Assembly (NCBI GenBank): GCA_006503535.1
Contig: QYRS01000011.1
Span: 2,294,001-2,358,000 of the forward strand
Reading direction: 5' to 3'
Source of the DNA: Arthrinium phaeospermum
Taxonomy: Eukaryota > Ascomycota > Sordariomycetes > Amphisphaeriales > Apiosporaceae
DNA length: 64,000 nucleotides
The notes under the pieces are model-generated. The model was not told the DNA's origin. It worked only from the letters and a program-made list of their open reading frames with translations, and ran no database searches. The number at the start of each line of letters is the position of its first letter. Position 1 is the stretch's first letter. Below, piece after piece: positions 56,079 through 64,000 of this stretch. The translations under genes and the position numbers were made by a program.

Positions 56079-57272
56079 TTATGTCAACTTAGTGGGCACA
56101 AGCGGCGCCATATCAAATGTAAGCTGAGGAGACGAATCCCACCCCGCGTTCAGCAAATCAAGAGCCCCCGGCTCTTGTCCTCCCTTCGTCTCCTCTGTCT
56201 TCCCCTCCTCGGGGCTCGATGCCTTGGGGGGCGAGGGTGGTGGTGATGGCGGGTCCCGATCCCAGATCGACACCATCTGTGCAAGTCGCATGTCCAGTAC
56301 ACTCTGCAGCTCACCCCCCTGCCTGGGGGGCAAATTCGGTATTCCAGCCGGAACTCTCGCCTCAAACAGGCCACTATATAGCCTCTGATTGGCCTCGAAT
56401 ATCTCAGGGTCCTGCTCCAGCTCAACCGGTGGCCTGCGAACCAGAGGCTTCCCCGTCACCATAATCGCCGCCTCCTCCTCGCCGGTCATGGTGTAAAAGG
56501 CCAAGTAGATGGCCAGCTTATGATACGCATCATTGCCAGCGTTATCCCGCAGGCCCCAGCCGACCTCGGGATCGGTGCGGTCGATCCCCAGCACCTCCAG
56601 GGGCGCGCCGAAGTCCCGCGGGTTGGGGCAGGGGTTGGGCGCCAGCTTGGCCATGCGGTCCCATTGCCGCAGGTCCCAGAACTGGACGCGTCCGTCGTTG
56701 CCGGGGCTCTTGAGGCCCAGTTTGTCGGTGAGGCCCCATCGCTGGAGGAGGCGGTCGGTGCCGGACGCGGCCCAGTCCATGAGGACCAGGTTTCTGGGTT
56801 GATGGTCTGATGATGACGATGACTTGCCCTCGCTGTCGACTGGGTCTTGGCTCTCTTGGATCAGCGTCCAGAGCCAGTCCTTGATCTCGTCCTCGCTCTC
56901 GAGGATTCGGGTCTTGGCGTAGACGCCCCGGTAGAGCATTGGGCGCTTGGCCTGCGCCTCACTGTCGTATCTGACGGGAGCATTCATGATATAGTGTTTC
57001 TTGTTGATGACGTGGTGGCACTCCGCCTGGGCCATGAGCTGGGCCAGGGAGGTGTCGGCCCTCTCGTCACTCCATTCGGGTAGCTTGCCATGGAACACGG
57101 CTACGCCCATGTCGATGCACTCTGGGGGAGGACAGCCAGGCTGCGGGTTGTAGTTGGTCAGGTTGGTGGAGATGGCGATGTACGTGGGCGGGTGAGGCGA
57201 GGGAGGGAAAGGCTTGAGAGGCTTGTGGGGAGCACGGGCGGTACGGCCCTTGTTACTCGCAGTTTTAGCCAT
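56079..57272 (-). CDS. Gfd2/YDR514C-like RNase H-fold protein, probably catalytically altered
   Basis: A single exon of 397 residues from ATG 57272 (an upstream in-frame ATG at 57371 would add a hydrophobic, unlikely leader). The pattern fits the Gfd2/YDR514C C-terminal DEDD-exonuclease-like domain. It has a first beta strand after a Pro-rich N-terminus (PTYIAISTNL), DMGVAVFHGK, AECHHVINKKHYIMNAP, a central block with NLVLMDWAASGTDRLLQRWG, and the late motif GLRDNAGNDAYHKLAIYLAF, which corresponds to HNAGNDA in the family. Here the first strand has Ser in place of the usual Asp and the late motif has Asp in place of His. The protein may therefore be an inactive or altered nuclease-fold protein. 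The C-terminus is Pro/Glu-rich and disordered. Confidence 0.7.
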   Translation of the reverse strand: MAKTASNKGRTARAPHKPLKPFPPSPHPPTYIAISTNLTNYNPQPGCPPPECIDMGVAVFHGKLPEWSDERADTSLAQLMAQAECHHVINKKHYIMNAPVRYDSEAQAKRPMLYRGVYAKTRILESEDEIKDWLWTLIQESQDPVDSEGKSSSSSDHQPRNLVLMDWAASGTDRLLQRWGLTDKLGLKSPGNDGRVQFWDLRQWDRMAKLAPNPCPNPRDFGAPLEVLGIDRTDPEVGWGLRDNAGNDAYHKLAIYLAFYTMTGEEEAAIMVTGKPLVRRPPVELEQDPEIFEANQRLYSGLFEARVPAGIPNLPPRQGGELQSVLDMRLAQMVSIWDRDPPSPPPSPPKASSPEEGKTEETKGGQEPGALDLLNAGWDSSPQLTFDMAPLVPTKLT

Positions 57273-57703
57273 GTTTATGGTATTTGGGGCGTTCTGTGTG
57301 ATGGTGTATATAATGAGCCAAGGAGAGACAGGGTCTAAGTCGGGTATGTGTGTCAAATGATACAGAAGCAATTGCTGTTCTGTAGAGCGTTGATATGCAA
57401 AGAGAAAGCGATGGAAATGTTCTTGAGTCTTCGGGTCGAGTCCTATTTATACTGCTGGCAATAAATATTACCTGGGCGGGCCGTCGGAGATGCCTCTAGG
57501 TGCAGAGTGTTGCCTATTAGGGCCCTACAAAGCATAGTCACCAGAATAGAGTTCAGGGGTACCACAGCTCTGGAAAGGATAGGTATCTGGGAGGTAATTC
57601 AGCAGGGCAAAAACTCTTTCTTGAAGGTTTGAAGTTGTCCATTAAAGGTCTATCATAGTAAAGCGTAACTCGTAACTGCGTTGCCAGTTCTGCAACATGC
57701 CCC
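57273..57703. other. intergenic
   Basis: Promoter side of the Gfd2-like gene and 3' flank of the methyltransferase. No feature recognised. Confidence 0.55.
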
Positions 57704-59714
57704 TCACAGCGGTTTCCGGCCGTAGACCACACGCCTATTGACTTAACGTTAGTCGCGCGGCCAAGGGGAACGATGGTAAGAATCAGGGAATGATGACTTA
57801 CACAGGGTAATGGAAATGAATACGCGTATCGTTGATGTCGCGACGAACATCCGCCAAAAAGACCTCAACCTCCTCCGTCGACATGCCCAGGAACTTGGTA
57901 AACAGCGAAATACTGATCCCGTGGAGCCCCTCGAGGATATTGGTGCGCTGCAGCACCCCGAGCTGCTTGTGCGTCTTGTCGCGGGTCCAGGGGTTGCCCG
58001 GCACCGCGAACTTCTCCTGCACGACGTCCTCGAAGCCGGCCTCGCGCATCCAGCGGGCGTAGCTGGCGCTGTTGAGGCCGCTGCGCCCCGTGGGCACGAG
58101 GGCCTCGTTGATCATGGCGTTCCAGCGCTGCAGGGCGGTGCCGTCGAGCGTGCCGTCGAACGAGTCGAGCTTGACGTAGTAGTCCTGGAACTCGACCCAG
58201 CCGCCCGGGTTCAGGTTCTCGTAGATGGTCCGGAACATGCGCGGGAAGTCCGAGATGGAGCCCACCATGTGCCGCGCGTGCACGTAGTCGAACTTGTACG
58301 ACCAGATCCACTCGTCCTCGAGGTCGTCCACCTCAAAGCGACAGTTGGGTGGGACGCTGTCCGCGAGGAAGAAGGAGTTGTGTCAATTGAAGCAATACGG
58401 ACCGTTGATGGAGAGTCTAAGACGAAGAACTTACTAGCCTGGTTGAATGGGGCTTATGTCGGTGCCGAGAACGTCTGCGTTGGGATGCTGGAGCGCTGTC
58501 GTTTACCGTCAGTCATTTATCACGACCCTGGTCCAGTATTGAGACAGAGACAGCGATCTCACCGAATTCGATGGCCCAGATTCCGGTTCCCGTTCCCAGG
58601 TCAAGCACTCGCACCGGATTTTCGATGGGCGCTAAAGCCAGCCTGCCCTTGAACAGCTTGGTACAGATCTGGTGTTGGAGATCTTCAGAAGTGTTAGCGA
58701 CGCGCCGACCAACGGACTTGGTCCCAATTGAGCACACAGTGACATACCCAAACGGGATTGCTCTTCCTATTCAATGGTTAGTCGAGAAGAGCCGCACTCT
58801 GTGAGGAATTTGAACCTACGGCATCATTCGGCATCCAGTACTCTGATTGGGTGTATCGTCAGCATCGGAAAACTCCCATTCCAATACACAAAGTTGACTT
58901 ACTCCCTTCCTTGTACCTATGGTAGGTCCGGCCATTCTCCTCAACGAACTCGAAAATGCTGGATGCGACCGAGGCCGTGGATGAACTGCGGATGTGTCAG
59001 CCATTGGAAAAGCCGCGAGAAGATCTCCTCTAGTAAGCAGATCTGACACGTACGGTCGTGACACGTCGCCTAGAGCCGAGTCGGCATCGCTGTTATCCAC
59101 GTCGAGATCGGTATCAACCTTTGCTAGAAATCAGCATATATATGGTAGACAAGGGTTCAACAATAAGTGGCACGGACACTGAAGCCGAAAGAAGTGTCCA
59201 TAAAGCTAGACGCGCCATCGTCAGTCGCCCCGACCACGGGCTGGGTCGCGTGGGAAGATTCTCCAGTTTCATAGACAGCTGTGGAAGAGGCAGAGGCAGA
59301 GGCTTCAGCGGCATAGTAATGTGATGTTTGCTGTTCGTGCGCCGGCTCTGGTGATGCTTGTTTGGTGGCCGCGGAAGGCGTCGGCTCATTAGCCGGTTCA
59401 GCGCTAGGTGGTTCCGGCTGTTGGTTTGTCACTGGAGATTGAGTCGAGGCATCCCCCTGCACTGATTGAGACGGCTCGGCTGAGTTTGTCGCCGCTACAC
59501 TGGCGATAACTTGAGGAGCCTCATTCTCATTTGATAGTAGGCCTTTGGCAGGTTCGACGCTGGGCTCTGCGCTTTGACGATGGGGTTCTGCATTGGCCGG
59601 GCTGGTCGGAGTTGGCTCCTGCGAATCTTGGGGTAACGAACTCTGTGCGCGCGGGACGGGCGAGACCTGGCGATCCGCCCCAGAGTCTCCCCGCTGTGCT
59701 GGGTCCGAGTCCAT
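57704..59714 (-). CDS. LaeA-like SAM-dependent methyltransferase, nine exons
   Basis: Exons 59714..59180, 59123..59048, 58985..58903, 58842..58820 (23 nt), 58766..58748 (19 nt), 58682..58563, 58495..58435, 58356..57802 and 57734..57704 sum to 500 residues in phase. The N-terminal ~180 residues are a disordered Ser/Pro/Ala/Gln tract. The LaeA-type body follows: SSIFEFVEENGRTYHRYKEG, YWMPNDAEEQSRLDLQHQIC, SAM motif I VRVLDLGTGTGIWAIEFG, NADVLGTDISPIQP, VPPNCRFEVDDLEDEWIW, FDYVHARHMVGSISDFPRMF and PGGWVEFQDYY. The last exon adds VRVVYGRKPL, the family's C-terminus. Many such proteins are nuclear or cytosolic regulators or secondary-metabolism methyltransferases; the substrate is unknown. The first two introns use weaker donors (GTGTCC, GTCAGA), so the N-terminal joins are less certain. 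Confidence 0.87.
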
Positions 59715-60483
59715 TGAGGCTCCTGTCTTGCCTTGCTGTAGAACCTTCAGATGAATTGACTTTTTGGCAAGAAAAAGTCGAAAAACAGTGTCTCCGAAAT
59801 CAACGAGCGATTAATCGGCCTGCAGGACTCGTAACGGTTTTAATTTCAAGAAGGGAGTTTATGACTGTGCCGCTGCTGACTCCTTGCTTGGCCTTTCGGA
59901 CTTTCCTCCTCTCTCTCTCCTCTTTACCCCAGGCGGTCCAGTCCAATTAGGCCCGGCTTGGGGCTTGGCTCAGTGGCTTGCATCCAACGGCTCGGCTCAC
60001 GTTGGCGCCGTCGCATTCAAATGCACGTCAGACTGCCTGACAGAACCTACTTGGTTCGGATCGTCAGCGAGTTGCGCTGGAAATGGCATTTCCTCAATGA
60101 AGGGTTTACAGACCAATTTATCCCAGTTTATTCAATCGGATATCATATCAATGGAATAAACTTCATACTAATAGCGACCGGAGGTTTTTGGTATATACGG
60201 TACAGAATAATCTGGTGGGAGCAGCGCTTTTGCCATCAAGCGAATAAAGACCAAGCTGAGACGGCCGCCGCGACGACCAACACTGCAGCTCAAAAGGGGA
60301 TTCCAGGATCTGGCACGACTCAACCACGCACTCTGGTTACACAACTAGATTTTTCCAAAAAAAAAAAAAAAATAAGATTGTGTTACATAAATCAGAACTG
60401 TAGTATATCCATTCAAGTGTGCGATGCACAATGCCTAACACCCTTATCACCAACGCGACGCCAAACAGACCTCAGGTTGCCGA
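59715..60483. other. intergenic with MITE-2 copy
   Basis: Promoter side of the methyltransferase and 3' flank of DUF6546-b. It contains the decayed MITE-2 copy and a 15-base poly-A run near 60357. No gene supported. Confidence 0.55.
60055..60241. mobile_element. decayed copy of MITE-like element 2
   Basis: From 60123 to 60241 the sequence follows MITE-2 (52850-52962) at about three quarters of positions, including CCAGTTTATTCAATCGG, GGAATAAAC, ATAATCTGGTGGGAGCAGCG and the end GCCATCAAGCGAA, followed by TA. The left terminus is badly eroded; only GCGAG and GCGCTG align. The changes are largely C/T and G/A transitions. It lies 240 bases past the DUF6546-b stop. Confidence 0.65.
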
Positions 60484-62076
60484 TCAAGACTGTATACCGT
60501 TACGTCTCTCATGATCGCCCATCCAGGCCAATACCGCCAAGCCTTCTTTCCGCACTCTGTCCTTCAAGCGGATCTGCTGCAACGAGACGGGACGGATGAC
60601 CGACGGGGACACCTTCAGATAGTGGATGGCATCGCCGTGGGACTTCATAACCAGACGCTTGTTGAGCGTCTCGTGGACCACCACGAACTCCTCGGTATCA
60701 GTACCACCACTACCATGCCGGTCCACAACCGCCCGCCACGCCCGCACCACGGGCACCGGGAGCGGGTGCGCCCACGTGCCTCTCCAGGTGATGGACGGCG
60801 GGGCGGATCGGTATTGGAAGGTGCCCGCCAAGTCGGCGCCTCCATTCCAGATCTCCATGGTCTCGAGCTTGGGCATCCGCATGGCCGCGGCCGCGGCGGA
60901 CTGGAGCAAGGCGTCGATATCGGCCTGGCGCTCCGGCCTGGCCGTCAGGAGCTGCGACGTCAGCACGAGCGACGTGAGGTTGGGCCATGCCCAAGAGGGC
61001 TTGAGGCCCCGAAAGAAGTGGCTGGCCTCGACCACGAAAGACGCCGAGAGGTGCTCGAGCGACAGGCTACTGCTGGCGAGCGTGTGGCTCAATCCGGGGC
61101 GCGGGGTGCGGACGGGTTCGCAGTCGAGCATTACGCTGCGCGGCTCGGCGGATACGAGGCAGAACGCGTACTGGTCGTCGAAATTCTCGAAGAGGGCGAC
61201 CTTTCGTAGCTTGGGGTGCGTGGAACCGCCCAGCGATTCCAAAAGCGTCTCGTAGGCCTTGTCGGTCATATTTTGTGCGCCTCTGTCCCATTCTCGCCAC
61301 GGCTCGTAGTGGATCTCTTCCAGCTGGGGGAAGCGGGTGAGCATCCGGGCGAGGGCCTTCGGCTTCCATCGGCGCCGGTTCTGTTGTCGCAGCAGGATGC
61401 CCGTCACGGCCGGGACCGAGGGCAGATGCTGCCACCATTGGTCTTCCTCGGCGTCCGTTTCGAACGGCCCTTCCGACATGATGGTTTCAAAGACTCGGTT
61501 CATCATCCTCTCGGCCGGATGGGCAAGCTTGTTGCCGAGAAAGATGGGATGTTTCTGCACGCGGAGTCCGAACTCAATCTCCTCCTCGGCGGACCGATCC
61601 ATTGGGGCGTCCGGCCTGAAGGTCAAGTAGTCGAACCAATGCTTTGAGTCGCTGGGAGAATGAGCGCTGATATCGAGAACCAAGCTGCCCTTCGGATACC
61701 ATGTACTAAGGGTGGCAAACAGGCTCTCGATGGTGTTTTTGATCAGAAGATTGTCGGTATCGCTAACGATGTAGTCCTCGGGGTCTTCGGGGGCGCAAGT
61801 GCGGCAATCGTAGGCTTCGAGCTCCATACAAAGCCAGATGTAGCGGACGTAGCCTTGCCTCCGAACGTTCATATAGGATTTGAAGGAGTCGAGCCGCTCT
61901 GGGGTCACTCGGATCCGTGCAAAAGTGTATTGCTCGAGATAGACCTGAAATTCGTGCGAAACGGTAGTAAAGGGACTCAAGGACGACGTGCTGGGGAGGC
62001 TCTGCGCTACCATCTCCATGATCCTACACCGGATGTGCATGGGCAGGCCTCCCCAAGGACTGTGGCTTGCTGCCAT
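60484..62076 (-). CDS. DUF6546 protein, copy b
   Basis: A single exon of 530 residues, paralogous to 31355-32956. Matching blocks in order are GYVRYIWLCMELEAYDCRTC, SLVLDISAHSPSDSKHWFDY, FETDAEEDQWWQHLPSVPAV, LRQQNRRRWKPKALARMLTR, FPQLEEIHYEPWREWDR, LSLEHLSASFVVEASHF, MPKLETMEIWNGGADLAGTF and VIRPVSLQQIRLKDRVRKEG. The N-terminus (WGGLPMHIRCRIMEMVAQSL) is F-box-like. An LRR-like solenoid is likely. Function is unknown; a ubiquitin-ligase adaptor role is a guess from the F-box-like start. Confidence 0.85.
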   Translation of the reverse strand: MAASHSPWGGLPMHIRCRIMEMVAQSLPSTSSLSPFTTVSHEFQVYLEQYTFARIRVTPERLDSFKSYMNVRRQGYVRYIWLCMELEAYDCRTCAPEDPEDYIVSDTDNLLIKNTIESLFATLSTWYPKGSLVLDISAHSPSDSKHWFDYLTFRPDAPMDRSAEEEIEFGLRVQKHPIFLGNKLAHPAERMMNRVFETIMSEGPFETDAEEDQWWQHLPSVPAVTGILLRQQNRRRWKPKALARMLTRFPQLEEIHYEPWREWDRGAQNMTDKAYETLLESLGGSTHPKLRKVALFENFDDQYAFCLVSAEPRSVMLDCEPVRTPRPGLSHTLASSSLSLEHLSASFVVEASHFFRGLKPSWAWPNLTSLVLTSQLLTARPERQADIDALLQSAAAAAMRMPKLETMEIWNGGADLAGTFQYRSAPPSITWRGTWAHPLPVPVVRAWRAVVDRHGSGGTDTEEFVVVHETLNKRLVMKSHGDAIHYLKVSPSVIRPVSLQQIRLKDRVRKEGLAVLAWMGDHERRNGIQS

Positions 62077-62467
62077 TCTGGAAGAAGCTGGATTGCGTAG
62101 TATTATAGAAGCCGGTTACTCCGAAGAACAGTGAAGCGAGAACGGCCGGGAGTCTTTTGAGAACGAGACGAAGCAGGGCATCCAGATTGTAAGATTTATT
62201 TGATGCAACGACTAAAGGGAATTCGAACACCAACCTTAAATGATGTGCCAATTTATTCGGCATGGTACTGAGCAAGTAACCATGACTTCCTTCTCTTGGT
62301 CCGTTCTTGAAACAAGATTCACAGTTACCATGGAAGATATTAGTACGCACCACGTTAAAGATATCTATCAAATAAAAGCTCTGTAGACCCACGGGACCTG
62401 GAAACATTTGGCTCATGAGGTCCTTTTGAATTTCGCAGACGCTGGGCCACATGACTTCTAGTTCAGA
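62077..62467. other. intergenic
   Basis: Promoter side of DUF6546-b. No feature recognised. Confidence 0.55.
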
Positions 62468-63030
62468 TCATGTTTCTAGTCGAGTCGGTGAATGCGCCTC
62501 CATCCTCACAGGCCCTTCATTCAAAGTCGACGCCTCGCCCTCCGAGTTGCGCGGACCCGCTTCGCCCGACTTGACAATGTGTTGCTGGCCGCCAGTGCTT
62601 CTGCCAGTGAAGTCTGGTCCTGCTCCTTGTGACTGGCGATTCATGTTGGGGGGAATACGAACTCTAGGCGGCTCGATGGGGCTCCGTATCGACTCGGATT
62701 GGGTTTCCTCCGTGTGTGGTACCGATTGTGATGAGACTGATTTCGGTTCGTCCTGCTCGGGCTGTGGGAAGACAATCAACTCCGGTTCTGGCTCGGATAC
62801 AAAGGACGAACTGGACGTCGAAAGGGGTTTCTCTGGTTGGTCGACATCTTCCATTTTGAGGAAGACGATCTCATTCGGCCGCCAGTGGGTCAATGTGGAC
62901 GTTCCGGTGAGCTGCGATTGTAATATCTGCCGGCCGACTCCAACTGCCGTTTGTGGACTTGATTCTTCTCCTCCAAGTGGCCCACATACAAATCAAACGG
63001 CATCAGCTCCGTCGGTTTCCTGGGTTGCAT
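62468..63030 (-). CDS. possible small gene or gene relic, acidic Ser/Pro-rich protein
   Basis: The minus strand holds a 46-codon frame from ATG 63030 (MQPRKPTELMPFDLYVGHLE) that stops at 62890. An overlapping second frame continues to 62468 (THWRPNEIVFLKMEDVDQPE, then a Ser/Glu/Pro-rich tail). A short intron with acceptor CGCAG before 62918 could connect them, but its donor is weak. Composition favours this strand over the 263-codon plus-strand ORF. Either a two-exon gene, a frameshifted relic, or chance. No family is recognised. Confidence 0.3.
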
Positions 63031-64000
63031 TCGAGCAAAAAATAAAAAGAAAAAAAAAGAAAAAGAAAAAAAAACCACCTGAAATAATAAGTTACATTGA
63101 TTGCAATTATGGTGACTACACATCTTTTCTTCGTAGGTCCCGCATCCTGACTCGTCGCCTCGCTCTACAAGTTACTCGACTAGACCACGAGCTACTCGTT
63201 GCCGCTGAGCGATTCCAGATCGACCACAACCCTGCGCCATAGACAGCGACCCTGCAACGGGAGTAGTGCCCCACGCTGCCCTCCGGGCGCTGTAGTTGGG
63301 TTTCGGCCCATACAGAGGATAGGTACTTAGCTTGCAGTGCTTTGGTCGGCTGGAGACCGTGGACATTTATAACTGGCGCGAGGGGCTCGCGTCCGCGTTT
63401 CATCATCTAGCAGGGAAGCTGGCCGCTCACGTTGCGTACGACCGGAACTCGGACGCCTAGCTGGTGGTGTACTGCGAATGCCACACCATCGGCTGGAAGG
63501 GTTCAATCAATTCAATCAATGGCTCCCATTTTCTGATGTGTTCGACTTATGCCAACGGACGCTCCGTAAACCTGATTAAGCCATAATACGAGAGCCATTA
63601 GCTGTTTATTACCAATGGCACAACGTTTATTCCACTGTCTTGTAGAATAAACTGGCCGGTAGGTTATGAATAGAAAAGATTAAACCAACCGACTATTCCA
63701 AACCAAACGTTCTCAATTTTAAGGGGTGGTAGTCTTACCTTTTATAACTCCGCGGTATTCAAATTACAACATGGGAAGGATGGGATTGTTTTGCAATGTG
63801 AAGGTAATGAATGGCTGGGTGCGAACCTGGAAAAGGGGCTTAAATTCGACTAGGTTCGGAGATACCAACCGCCCGGCTATCCTCCTGCAGAGAATTCCAG
63901 GATGAACCTTTTTGCGATGTACAGCAACAAGTACGTACTTGCAGCCTCGTGAGGTACCCCGGAAACTTAACCTTTTTTCGGCATTGTTCCATGCAATAAG
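63031..64000. other. intergenic to the right edge
   Basis: An A-rich tract (63039-63073), a third fragment of MITE-2 and otherwise unremarkable sequence. No gene supported. Confidence 0.5.
63611..63660 (-). mobile_element. fragment of MITE-like element 2
   Basis: On the minus strand it reads CCGGCCAGTTTATTC, then GGAATAAACGTTGTGCCATTGG, matching the MITE-2 core around 52848-52893 (GGCCAGTTTATCC, GGAATAAACGTTATGCCAATAG). No clear termini were found. Confidence 0.5.

Noticed and set aside
58806..58826. T-arm-like GGTTCAAATTCC on the minus strand, possible tRNA
   Set aside because: It is the donor region of a methyltransferase intron (GTAGGT after MPNDA). No acceptor or anticodon arm can be drawn around it.
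60357..60371. Poly-A run as the tail of a retroposon
   Set aside because: The sequence before it has no similarity to the other repeats in the window and no target duplication was visible.
62451..63242. 263-codon plus-strand ORF at the right end
   Set aside because: It contains a Lys run from an A-rich tract and Cys/Ser-rich nonsense-like composition; the minus strand is more protein-like.

Overview
The window is nuclear DNA from a filamentous ascomycete, most likely a Sordariomycete. The evidence is short introns (about 45-140 bp) with GTAAGT-type donors and CTAAC/CTGAC branch sequences, GC-rich third codon positions, and typical mould families: a GH115 glucuronidase, a PTH11-like receptor, a Zn2Cys6 regulator, a NACHT-ankyrin STAND protein, a LaeA-like methyltransferase and DUF6546/DUF7730 proteins. 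No bacterial, viral or organellar segment was seen. Exon models were built by hand from splice sites and reading phase. Wherever a model is given, the coding length comes out as a whole number of codons.

Layout. 0-8.2 kb: the 5' part of an MFS anion/allantoate-type permease (-), a small two-helix membrane protein (-) and a secreted GH115 xylan alpha-glucuronidase (-). 8.2-13.6 kb: a gene-poor stretch with a 469-bp MITE-like element. 13.6-24 kb: a PTH11-like membrane protein (+), a degenerate intron-bearing tRNA-Asp relic, an F-box/ankyrin protein (-), an orphan coding fragment, and a secreted Ser/Ala-repeat protein flanked by two diverged copies of a ~220-bp sequence. 24-39 kb: a Zn2Cys6 factor with a TGA exactly at its third zinc-binding Cys codon, a DUF7730 protein, a protein sharing the N-terminal domain of fungal STAND proteins, the first DUF6546 protein, a PHBH-type FAD monooxygenase and a sugar transporter. 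40.9-47.5 kb: one 2176-residue NACHT-ankyrin protein. 49-62 kb: mostly housekeeping genes (a two-helix protein of unknown role, Vps3844-like, Ntr2-like, SmG), then a Gfd2/YDR514C-like protein, a nine-exon LaeA-like methyltransferase and the second DUF6546 protein. A second, palindromic MITE family is present as one copy with perfect terminal repeats (52.8 kb) and two decayed copies (60.1 and 63.6 kb).

How genes relate. There is no obvious biosynthetic cluster. Three genes use STAND- or ankyrin-type architectures (16.3-18.8, 28.7-30.9, 40.9-47.5 kb), as is common in fungal allorecognition and defence repertoires; a shared role is inference only. Two splicing genes, Ntr2-like and SmG, are divergently transcribed from a ~0.7-kb shared promoter region. 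The GH115 enzyme and the sugar transporter fit a plant-biomass lifestyle.
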